Of a stretch of DNA of 64,000 bases, positions 44,340 through 52,791 are shown in pieces. The stretch spans positions 1 through 64,000 of the forward strand of contig CAYMUR010000013.1 of NCBI GenBank assembly GCA_964393615.1. The letters run 5' to 3'. The first letter of the stretch is position 1, and the number at the start of each line of letters is the position of its first letter. The DNA comes from CAYMUR01 sp964393615. GTDB taxonomy: Bacteria > Planctomycetota > Planctomycetia > Pirellulales > Pirellulaceae. The translations under genes and the position numbers were made by a program. Under the pieces are notes generated by a model. It was not told the origin of the DNA. It searched no databases and saw nothing but the letters and a program-made list of their open reading frames with translations.

Positions 44340-45362
44340 TTACTCCCCACCTTCCCCCCCCAGTTTCTCGAGCAGTTGTCGGGCCCGATCTCGTTTCGCT
44401 TCATTCAAATCTCGTGAAATAATACGTTCCAGCACACCACGTGCGTTACGATCACCCGCCTGAGCCATTTCAAACGCCATGTCATCTCGCTTCTGGACAT
44501 AGGTCATATCATAGTCCTTCATTTCCAAGTCCCACTGGTGCCAATAGTATTTAAAGGGATGGTCCTCTGGCCAGTTCTCGTAAAGCTGCTCCCATGTGAT
44601 TAACCCACCGTGTGGCTTGAGCGAGTTAGGTGCCACGGTATCCGATACCCGCTGATAACGTGCGTCGATCGACATACGTAAGCGATCGGTGGAATTTGGC
44701 ATTCCCTTGTGGACAGTCAGACTATGAAAAATAACGACGTCGCCTTGGTGGGTTGGACTGTAAACCCACTTCGATTCATCCAGCCCATCGACAATCTCCA
44801 TGGCACCGGCTCCCATCGCTGGTTTGAAATTGTAAATACCACCGCGGTGTGAACCTGCATTGAGTTGCAACCCACCAAGTTCGGCAGGAACATCCGATAC
44901 AGGAATCCAGCAGGTATACGTTTCCTCACAGCCTTGGATCGAGATCCAGTCCTGATGCGCGGGTGTGGTGAATTCGGTACGTTGTGGAAAAATCGTACGT
45001 CCAATGACGTTTGGCAACGTCAACACCTGGTCGCCAAATAGGCGTTCGAACAAATCAATCACATTCGGATGAAGCGGAATGGTCCAAAACTCAGGTAGTT
45101 TGTAAACCTGGTGCATGACATCCATATAGACTTCTTGTGGTTCCGCACAAAAGGCTGACAAATTTGCCACTTCATTGCCAAATGGAGTCTTCCCACTCAC
45201 CCAACCCGCATCGTGAGCAAATTGTAACCATCGAAGTCTGAGCGTTTCTATTATCTCAGTTGGCAACAAGCCACTCAGATAAAGGTAACCTTCGCGGTCT
45301 AACCGTTGTTTGAGCTGGTCCGTTTTGTGACCGATGTCAGTGGAATCAAGAAATGCTTTCAT
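44340..45362 (-). CDS. Phytanoyl-CoA dioxygenase (PhyH) family protein
   Basis: The 340-residue Fe(II)/2-oxoglutarate oxygenase has the facial triad H136-x-D138 (PAHQD) and a distal His in FHSLTVHKGMPN, followed by RLRMSID where the 2-oxoglutarate-binding Arg is expected. PVSDVPAELGGLQLNAGSHRGG is a strong PhyH signature. It probably hydroxylates an unknown small molecule or lipid. A C-terminal helix with RDRARQLLEKLGG follows the core. It is transcribed toward the M20 gene with a 202-bp gap, so co-transcription is possible. Confidence 0.9.
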   Translation of the reverse strand: MKAFLDSTDIGHKTDQLKQRLDREGYLYLSGLLPTEIIETLRLRWLQFAHDAGWVSGKTPFGNEVANLSAFCAEPQEVYMDVMHQVYKLPEFWTIPLHPNVIDLFERLFGDQVLTLPNVIGRTIFPQRTEFTTPAHQDWISIQGCEETYTCWIPVSDVPAELGGLQLNAGSHRGGIYNFKPAMGAGAMEIVDGLDESKWVYSPTHQGDVVIFHSLTVHKGMPNSTDRLRMSIDARYQRVSDTVAPNSLKPHGGLITWEQLYENWPEDHPFKYYWHQWDLEMKDYDMTYVQKRDDMAFEMAQAGDRNARGVLERIISRDLNEAKRDRARQLLEKLGGEGGE

Positions 45363-45755
45363 TGTGAATGCTCACGCAGATCAGAACAGGAGAAATTACC
45401 ATTCGTTTGCTAGCCCGCAGACCGCAAGCTTGGGAACCTAATCAATCATACTCTTCCTGTGTCGATTCGTCTAATCACATAGGATTCGGCACCACAGCAA
45501 ACAAGCCCGTTTGCCAGCTTCACGCGTAATCGCTACAGAGACACGCCCATTGGTCTCCCCCCGACAACTTGCCAGGGGCTGCAACCTTCTCCCAGGGGCG
45601 TAACTGCCTGGTCCCAACGCTCTACCAGCATTCACTGCAAGCATGCATGTCCCTCCCAATCGCTCTTTCTCTTGAGTCCAAAGGAGGGTAGACTTTTGCC
45701 GCGCCGTGGGTGCCCCAGCAACCCGTTCCCAAGAGTCACTCGTTGGATTGGGTCC
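45363..45755. other. Divergent spacer
   Basis: A 393-bp region between the divergent PhyH and glycosyltransferase genes. Frames run through it on both strands but lack start signals and family similarity. No promoter can be named with confidence. Confidence 0.4.
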
Positions 45756-47432
45756 ATGAATATGTCTCGTGAAATTTCTGCATCGCCACTTCCCATGCTG
45801 ACTGTCGCCATGATCGTGAGGGACGCCGCGAAAACGTTGCCGTTGACGTTGGAAAGCATCCGTTCCCTGACGGACTCGATTGTCGTCACTGACACCGGGT
45901 CCTCGGACGCCACCCTGGAAGTCGCAAGACGATACACACCAGATGTTTTTTCCGTACCCTGGCAGCATGACTTTGCCACCGCGCGCAACCAATGTCTCGA
46001 AAAGGTGCGCGGCCAATGGGTACTGTGGATGGACGCAGGTGAACACATGGACCAAGACGAATTACGTCGGTTACGTGATTTTGTCGATAACGACGCCGAA
46101 TCAAACACTGCCTACAGGATGATGGTACGGGTGTCCCGTTCGCCACATGCCATTGCTGCTGAACAAGTAGCCCGTATTCGCCTCCTACCAAACCGTCCTG
46201 GCATTCAGTTCGTAGGCCGAGTCCGCGAAGACGTCGCGCCTGCACTCGCAAAACTTTCGTTGACTGTCGAAAACCTCCCCTGGTGTATTTCCCGAACTGC
46301 TGATCATCACGATCAGTCCACGATGGCTCAGAAGGCCCAGCGTGATTTAGAATTAGCCAACTTGGAAATCGACCAAACCGAAAATCCAGTGCGTGGTCTC
46401 AATTGCCTGGGCGAGGCCTTACAGACATTAGGAGAAAAAAACCGCGCTGGCGATTGTTTCAGGCGAGCAATCCAAAATGCCAACCGCGGGTCTATCGAAA
46501 TGCTCGAAGGCTACTACGGGCTTCTGACGACATTGGACGGAGAGCCAAAAAGTCTCGAAGCCCAATTGGCAGTATGCCTTGAGGCACTTGACGTGTTTCC
46601 ACTCGACATGCAGTTACTCTGTGCCATGGGCGGTTATCTCCAGGGACAAAACCGCCTTGATCTGGCAGCACGCTCTTACGAAACGGCTTACCGTTTCGGA
46701 CAGCTGGCCCGTGAAACATGGCACCTCGAGGAAATCCGCGAAATTGCCGCCGTCTGTTGCTCTCTGGCAAAACAAAACGAAGGTCAAGACGACGATGCAA
46801 TCGCATTTCTAGAAGAAGTTTTGCAAGAAAATCCAGAATCGACTCGGCTGCGTATTCTGGCTGTTGAGATATATTCCAAACGCCAGAAACGTGATGATGC
46901 ATTACGCCACGCAGAATTGCTGCCCAGAAATACACCTCATCGTGATTCGTTTCCCACCATGATCGACGGTGTCTGTCTCGCGGTGGACCGCCAGTGGAAA
47001 CCAGCGCTGGCATTACTGGAATCGGCCTACCAAACAGGGAACCGGGAAACTCTCTGCCTCAGATGGTTAGTAACTTCTCTCATCGGAAGAGATGCTCACC
47101 GACGTGCTGAACAAATATTGTCCGAATGGAAAAAACTCGAACCCGCCAACCAGGAACCCAACAGGTTTCAGGAACAAATCGACCATCAACGAAAGTCTTT
47201 CGTCAATTTGGAAACTTCCCAAACTGCGTCTTCGAAGGATTCTACCGAACAGGCTCACTTGGAGCCCCCCCGACCCAACCCATCACCGATACCGGCTAAT
47301 TCGTCTTCGGTCGGAACGATTCCTTCTCCACCCACGTCTCGAAACGTCAATCAGGTACGAATCGACTCGGCTGACTCCGCTGACCCTCCTGCTCCGACCG
47401 TAACGCCCAATTTTGCCCGCCGAAGCGAATGA
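45756..47432 (+). CDS. Family 2 glycosyltransferase with TPR-like C-terminal region
   Basis: The 558-residue cytoplasmic protein has a GT-A fold at the N-terminus (about 15-240): LTVAMIVRDAAKTLPLTLESI, DTGSSDATLEVARRY and the metal-site strand GQWVLWMDAGEH. These are typical of the GT2/TPR glycosyltransferases where DTGSTDGT and LDADE are usual; the second motif here has Gly in place of the second Asp. The middle (about 250-470) is alpha-helical with TPR-like repeats. The tail (about 490-558) is Pro/Ser-rich and disordered. The donor and acceptor are unknown. The start may equally be ATG 45762; no strong Shine-Dalgarno sequence is present. Confidence 0.8.
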   Translation: MNMSREISASPLPMLTVAMIVRDAAKTLPLTLESIRSLTDSIVVTDTGSSDATLEVARRYTPDVFSVPWQHDFATARNQCLEKVRGQWVLWMDAGEHMDQDELRRLRDFVDNDAESNTAYRMMVRVSRSPHAIAAEQVARIRLLPNRPGIQFVGRVREDVAPALAKLSLTVENLPWCISRTADHHDQSTMAQKAQRDLELANLEIDQTENPVRGLNCLGEALQTLGEKNRAGDCFRRAIQNANRGSIEMLEGYYGLLTTLDGEPKSLEAQLAVCLEALDVFPLDMQLLCAMGGYLQGQNRLDLAARSYETAYRFGQLARETWHLEEIREIAAVCCSLAKQNEGQDDDAIAFLEEVLQENPESTRLRILAVEIYSKRQKRDDALRHAELLPRNTPHRDSFPTMIDGVCLAVDRQWKPALALLESAYQTGNRETLCLRWLVTSLIGRDAHRRAEQILSEWKKLEPANQEPNRFQEQIDHQRKSFVNLETSQTASSKDSTEQAHLEPPRPNPSPIPANSSSVGTIPSPPTSRNVNQVRIDSADSADPPAPTVTPNFARRSE

Positions 47433-48317
47433 TGGTGGGCCGGGGCTACGACGAACCCACCGAATTGGCAGCGCGCAAAATGCCCTCCTGGCAACCTTCG
47501 AAGCAAAGGATAAACACGTAGAAACCAGATCACCCGAATGGAACAGGTATCCGTAGTTCCCCAAAATAGGGCAGGGCCACGAAATAGACGCGACCCTGCC
47601 CCGCACGGGGGTGAGAAAGCCAAGATGTGAAGAGAAACCGGTGAACCGGTCACTCTAAACCAAGCTTATTTCCAGGCCGAAGACTGTCAATTTAAACTAC
47701 AACAAATATCTAGAAGGCATAGCCATTTTCGGTAATTTACGGCCAGCTTTACCGGTTATTCTGATTATTTCCCCACGACCAACGCGAAGCCTAGGCCGAA
47801 CTCCACACCGCCTCGCAAATCCTATTCGCCCAGCACCAAGAAACCACAAAAAAGGATTACCACCTACAAGTCACGAATCAAACCGCCATCCCCAGAGAAA
47901 CGGCATCCCCCAGAACGGCACGCTGCCTACGTAACCCCAAACAGGTTCAAAGGATAGGAGATGTTAATGTCTTTTCGTTCTCTCCCCTTCCCGATCAAGA
48001 TTAGCGACCTGTTTTATTTGACTTTATCTCTGATAAGGCTGTTGCCCGCACATCGTGGAAGCACTATTCCTACCACCGCGTCAGGCGGTCAAAGAACCTC
48101 TTCACTCAACGATATGGAGCCCATCTTCCTTGCATCCACGGGGCCCGGTACACCCCTGATAGGACCGGTATCGCTGGCAGCTGAAGCCCATCCAATCCGG
48201 ATGATACGGTATAGCCCCTCTACTACACGCTTGACAAATTCGATCCTCTTGACTAGTTAAAGCTGTTTACAACACGTTCGAGTGGGCTTTGCTTTAGAAT
48301 ATTCTAGGAGTCGTGTG
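47433..48317. other. Long spacer upstream of the ileS operon
   Basis: An 885-bp region. It holds a strong 8-bp inverted repeat at 47569-47601 and a frame of 99 codons (47961-48260) with a GGAG-like stretch upstream but no family resemblance, which I do not call. TTGACA at 48231 has no convincing -10 partner. Confidence 0.4.
47569..47601. terminator. GC-rich inverted repeat, possible terminator
   Basis: GGGCAGGG (47569-47576) and CCCTGCCC (47594-47601) form a perfect 8-bp GC-rich stem with a 17-nt loop, 137 nt downstream of the glycosyltransferase stop. No T-tract follows on the plus strand, so its role is uncertain. Confidence 0.4.
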
Positions 48318-48557
48318 ATGTTCATCGAATCTGATGCCGGTGATTCTGCCGAAAAACCAGAGGGTACCGAAGAGCTTGTAAATCGTCCCAAATTAAATGA
48401 ATCGCCACCAGCCAGCCCTCCTGGTGACGATCCGCTGGACAAATTCGACGAAAATGACTTCGACGAAGACTTCGACGACGATTTTGAAGAAGAAGTCGAC
48501 GAGGAATTGGTTGAAAACGAATTCGATGCCGAAGTGGACGACGAGAATGAAGACTGA
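48318..48557 (+). CDS. Small highly acidic protein
   Basis: The 79-residue protein has 35 Asp/Glu and only four Lys/Arg. Its C-terminal half is an almost unbroken acidic tract with regularly spaced Phe (NDFDEDFDDDFEEEVDEEL). AGGAG lies 7 nt before ATG 48318, and the stop is 5 nt before the ileS start, so it looks like a real translated gene coupled to ileS. No fold is evident; it is likely disordered. A nucleic-acid-mimic, chaperone or ribosome-associated role is possible but only speculation. Confidence 0.72.
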   Translation: MFIESDAGDSAEKPEGTEELVNRPKLNESPPASPPGDDPLDKFDENDFDEDFDDDFEEEVDEELVENEFDAEVDDENED

Positions 48558-48562
48558 CCTCA

Positions 48563-51500
48563 ATGTTTAACCCTGTACCCGGCCAAGTTCGATTTCCGGA
48601 ACTCGAAGAGAATATTCTTTCTTTTTGGAAAGAACATCGCATCTACGACAAATCACTCCAGCAGCGTGCTGGTGCTCCGGAATTTGTATTCTATGAAGGA
48701 CCTCCCACGGCAAACGGCATGCCACATCCGGGGCACTGTCTGACGCGCGCTATGAAGGATCTCTTTCCGCGTTACCGTACAATGCGGGGATACCTTTGTG
48801 AGCGGAAAGCAGGATGGGACACACACGGTCTGCCGGTAGAGGTTGAAGTCTGCAAGGAACTCGGCATACACGCTAAGGAGGAAATTGAAGCCTACGGAGT
48901 TGAGCCGTTCATCCACAAATGTCAACAGAGTGTATGGCGCTATATGCAAGAGTGGGAACGGCTCACGGAACGAATTGGCTTTTGGATTCGGCTGGACGAG
49001 GCGTATGTCACGTACCACCGCAGCTACGTGGAAAGTGTTTGGTGGTCACTCAAAAATCTTTTTGACCGTGGACTACTTTACCAGGGCCACAAAATCGTCT
49101 GGTGGTGGGCTCAAGGTGGAACGGCACTCAGTGCGGGAGAAGTCGGCCAAGGATATCGCGAAGTGGACGATCCCAGCGTTTACGTGATATGCCCTCTGGT
49201 TGACCGACCAGACACCGCTCTCCTGGTCTGGACAACAACTCCGTGGACATTGCCCTGTAACCAGTTCGTGGCAGTGCACCCCGACCTGGAATATGCAACT
49301 GTTTTCGATGCCGAATTAAATCAAAAATTAATTATCGCTTCTGCTTTGGTCGAAGCTATTTCTGCCAAGGTGAAACGACCTTTACAAGTAGTGGATCAGT
49401 GTACAGGCCGCCAGCTTCTCGGGCTACGGTATCGGCCTCCGTTTAACTATTACTACGATGATCAGGGGGAGATAACGGGAAGACTGCGGGACGGTGGTGA
49501 GCAATATCTAGGCTGGCGCATATTGAATGCCAATTTTGTCACGACTGATAGCGGTACGGGCCTGGTTCACCAGGCACCGGCTTTTGGTGAAGTCGACTAT
49601 GAAGTGCTTGTGACGGAACAGGGGAGATTTTGCGACGGTGACGAGCCAGGACTCATCTGCGCTATCGGCCCCGACGGCAAGTTTACGGCAGAGGTACCCG
49701 ATTATCAGGGACGTTGGGTCAAAGAAGCCGATAAGGATCTCGCGCGGGATTTGCGAAAACGGGGCTTACTTTATCATCTTGAACAATATCGTCACGACTA
49801 CCCCTTTTGCTGGCGCGCTGACGAAGATCCGTTGATTCAATATCCGCGAAAAAGCTGGTTTATCCGAACCACATCCTTCAAAGATCAGATGCTTGCCAAC
49901 AACAAGCAAATCCAATGGCTGCCACAACACATTCGCGACGGCCGTTTTGGAAATTTTCTTGAGACCAATGTCGATTGGGCGCTTTCCCGCGAACGTTACT
50001 GGGGCACACCCTTACCGGTTTGGGTTTGTAACGAAACTGGAAAGCAGGAAGCGATCGCCAGTTACGACGAATTGCTACAGAAACCGGGCATTACAGGTAC
50101 GGACGTCTGGAACAAGGCCAAGGCTGCCAATCCGGAACTCCCTGACGACCTGTGCGTCCACAAACCATACATCGATGCCGTCACGTACGATTCTCCCTTT
50201 TCTGACGGCGCTAAGATGCAACGAGTCACCGAAGTCATCGATTGCTGGTATGACTCGGGGGCCATGCCTTTCGCGCAATGGGGCTATCCAACCCACAATG
50301 CCGAACGGTTTGAGAGACAATTCCCGGCGGACTTTATCAGCGAAGCGATCGATCAGACCCGCGGTTGGTTCTACAGCTTGTTAGCGATCAGCACGATGCT
50401 TTTCAACGACAAAAAATCTCAGCAGCAACCTGATCACGCCGAATCATTTCCCCACCCGTATCGCAACTGCATCGTGCTGGGGTTAATGCTAGGTGAAGAC
50501 GGCGCTAAAATGTCCAAAAGCAAGAGAAACTACCGGGAACCATTTGAAATTTTCGATAAGTATGGAGCCGATGCCCTGCGATGGTATTTTTTCGCCAACC
50601 AAGCGCCATGGACTTCGGTCCGTTATAGCGAACGAGCCATCAAAGAAAGCATTCCCGAATTCCTCCTGCGACTCTGGAATATCTACAGTTTTTTTGCCAT
50701 CTACGCTAACATCGATGAATTTGAACCAGACAAAGCACTCGTTGGTGATGTTGGCCAGTTAACCTCTTCGGACTTGTCGCGGGCCGAAGGATTTCGACCC
50801 ATCTCAGAACGCGGTGAATTGGACCGTTGGATTCTCAGTGAACTCAACCGCACGCTTACCACAGTCGTTGAGCGAATGGATGCCTATGACAATTTTGCAG
50901 CATGCTCTGCGATGAATCAGTTTATTGACGCTTTGAGCAATTGGTATGTACGACGTAGCCGAGATCGGTTCTGGAGTCATGACAAGCAATCGTCAGAAAA
51001 ACTTGACGCCTATTGGACACTGTATGACTGCCTGCTCACCACTGCCCGTTTAGTCGCTCCGTTCGTCCCTTTTATGGCGGAACACATCTGGCAAAACCTG
51101 GCAGGAGTCTTCGGTGACCGCGTCTTCCAAAGCGTTCACCTCTGTGACTATCCCGTCGGAGACAAGGGGGCTGTCGATGAACAGCTTTCCCGCCGCATGC
51201 AACTCGTACGCGACATCGCGTCACTTGGCCGCAGCGCCCGGATGGGGGAAAAACTTAAAGTCCGCCAACCCTTGGCGAGCGTGAAAGTCATTTTGGCGGA
51301 CACTACCGATCAGGCATGGCTCGAAGATCACGATGCACTGATTCAACAGGAACTCAATGTCAAACAGATTGAATACACAAACGAGGCAGAACAATACATC
51401 AGTTACCACGTCCAACCCAACTTCAAACGATTGGGACCGCGCATCGGAAAACTCATGCCAGCCCTAAAAAAATATCTGACAGAAGCGGACTCCGTAAAAA

Positions 51501-51937
51501 TCCTCGGTGACCTGGAACACTCCGGCAGCTTCGAGGTCGATTTAGCGTCAGGTGACAAAATACGCCTGGACAATGAGGATATCCAAGTCAGTTTGCAAGC
51601 CAAAGAAGGCTGGGCAGCAGCACATAATCGCTCATGTGTTGTTGTCTTGGCCACGGAACTAACGGCGGAACTGGTCCGCGAAGGCTTGGCAAGAGACGTT
51701 GTGAGATTAGTCCAGGAAAACCGCAAAGAACTGCAATGCAACTACACCGACCGCATCACTGTCACGATTGACACCGCGGCAAACGAAATCCAGCAAGCGG
51801 TCAACGAAAACCTGAACTACATCATGCAAGAAACCTTGGCCACTGAAGTAAACCTGTGTGACCTTTCCGAAGATACCGCCGTAGAACACAAACTGGCAGG
51901 ACAAGAAATCAAATTAATGGTAGCTGTGGAATCATGA
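48563..51937 (+). CDS. ileS: Isoleucyl-tRNA synthetase
   Basis: The 1124-residue class Ia synthetase charges tRNA-Ile. The HIGH motif is HPGH (H55-H58), preceded by PPTANGMP. GWDTHGLPVE and WTTTPWTLPCN (CP1 editing domain) are canonical, and the KMSKS motif is intact (K649-S653). The length and C-terminal domain fit the long, eukaryote-like IleRS type. The usual YCPRCGTALSxxE of the CP1 entry reads WWWAQGGTALSAGE, so both cysteines of that knuckle are lost. It is encoded 5 nt after the acidic ORF and overlaps purN by ATGA, so the three genes probably form an operon. Confidence 0.97.
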   Translation: MFNPVPGQVRFPELEENILSFWKEHRIYDKSLQQRAGAPEFVFYEGPPTANGMPHPGHCLTRAMKDLFPRYRTMRGYLCERKAGWDTHGLPVEVEVCKELGIHAKEEIEAYGVEPFIHKCQQSVWRYMQEWERLTERIGFWIRLDEAYVTYHRSYVESVWWSLKNLFDRGLLYQGHKIVWWWAQGGTALSAGEVGQGYREVDDPSVYVICPLVDRPDTALLVWTTTPWTLPCNQFVAVHPDLEYATVFDAELNQKLIIASALVEAISAKVKRPLQVVDQCTGRQLLGLRYRPPFNYYYDDQGEITGRLRDGGEQYLGWRILNANFVTTDSGTGLVHQAPAFGEVDYEVLVTEQGRFCDGDEPGLICAIGPDGKFTAEVPDYQGRWVKEADKDLARDLRKRGLLYHLEQYRHDYPFCWRADEDPLIQYPRKSWFIRTTSFKDQMLANNKQIQWLPQHIRDGRFGNFLETNVDWALSRERYWGTPLPVWVCNETGKQEAIASYDELLQKPGITGTDVWNKAKAANPELPDDLCVHKPYIDAVTYDSPFSDGAKMQRVTEVIDCWYDSGAMPFAQWGYPTHNAERFERQFPADFISEAIDQTRGWFYSLLAISTMLFNDKKSQQQPDHAESFPHPYRNCIVLGLMLGEDGAKMSKSKRNYREPFEIFDKYGADALRWYFFANQAPWTSVRYSERAIKESIPEFLLRLWNIYSFFAIYANIDEFEPDKALVGDVGQLTSSDLSRAEGFRPISERGELDRWILSELNRTLTTVVERMDAYDNFAACSAMNQFIDALSNWYVRRSRDRFWSHDKQSSEKLDAYWTLYDCLLTTARLVAPFVPFMAEHIWQNLAGVFGDRVFQSVHLCDYPVGDKGAVDEQLSRRMQLVRDIASLGRSARMGEKLKVRQPLASVKVILADTTDQAWLEDHDALIQQELNVKQIEYTNEAEQYISYHVQPNFKRLGPRIGKLMPALKKYLTEADSVKILGDLEHSGSFEVDLASGDKIRLDNEDIQVSLQAKEGWAAAHNRSCVVVLATELTAELVREGLARDVVRLVQENRKELQCNYTDRITVTIDTAANEIQQAVNENLNYIMQETLATEVNLCDLSEDTAVEHKLAGQEIKLMVAVES

Positions 51938-52575
51938 CGACTTCCCACTCCGTTCGTACGTCACCGCTTCGAGTCGCCGTCCTGATTTCTGGCGGCGGCA
52001 CAACGCTTTGGAACCTAATCAAGCAGTCTGCCAATGGCCAACTCGACCTTGAATTCCGTCTGGTCGTATCGAGCCATCCTCATGCACCTGGTTTAGAATA
52101 CGCCCGTGAGGCAGGCATCACTGCAAAAGTACTGGAACAGGATTCTTTTTCTTCTTCACAAACCTATGGTGATGCGGTATTCAATCTATGCCGCACAGCA
52201 GATGTTGAGCTGGTCATCATGGCTGGATTCCTTAAACACATCCTGGTTCCCGCTGACTTCCAATTACGCGTCATCAACATCCACCCATCGTTAATTCCTG
52301 CATTTTGCGGTCCCGGATTTTATGGCCGGCACGTTCATGAAGCAGTACTGGCCAAAGGTGTCAAGATTAGCGGCTGCACGGTACACTTTGTCGACAATGA
52401 ATACGATCATGGACCGATCATTCTGCAGCGATCCGTACCCGTGGCAGAAGACGACACCCCTACGTCCCTTGCTGAAAAAATCTTCGCACAAGAGTGTAAA
52501 GCCTACCCCGAAGCCATACAACTTTACGCAGCGAATCGACTGCGGGTGGTGGAAAACACCGTCGTCATCAAGTAG
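51934..52575 (+). CDS. purN: Phosphoribosylglycinamide formyltransferase
   Basis: The 213-residue enzyme transfers a formyl group from 10-formyl-THF to GAR in purine synthesis. VLISGGGTTLWNLI is the phosphate-binding loop (usually SGGGTNL). The catalytic set is N115 and H117 in NIHPSLIP and D158 in YDHGPII. AFCGPGFYGRHVHEAVL matches the family. Its ATG overlaps the ileS stop (ATGA), which implies translational coupling. A perfect palindrome CTGGAAATTTCCAG (52583-52596) lies just after the stop. Confidence 0.95.
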   Translation: MTTSHSVRTSPLRVAVLISGGGTTLWNLIKQSANGQLDLEFRLVVSSHPHAPGLEYAREAGITAKVLEQDSFSSSQTYGDAVFNLCRTADVELVIMAGFLKHILVPADFQLRVINIHPSLIPAFCGPGFYGRHVHEAVLAKGVKISGCTVHFVDNEYDHGPIILQRSVPVAEDDTPTSLAEKIFAQECKAYPEAIQLYAANRLRVVENTVVIK

Positions 52576-52791
52576 CCGTCCGCTGGAAATTTCCAGTGCA
52601 CATCGCGAACTCTTCTGTGTGGCGTGTTCTGGCCATACGCCTTGATCGACTCCTCACAGTAATCCAGCTACTGGGGCCCTTGCACAGCAAAACGTTTCTA
52701 CGCTAATTCGTAGTTCTCAACCCACATGAGACAAAGGGCATTTACCGCGGAACCAAGTGATAGGCAGCAACCAGGTCGACCATTCTATCTG

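Noticed and set aside
47961..48260. 99-codon frame upstream of the acidic ORF
   Set aside because: A GGAG-like stretch precedes it, but the translation shows no domain, signal peptide or known motif. Left as spacer.
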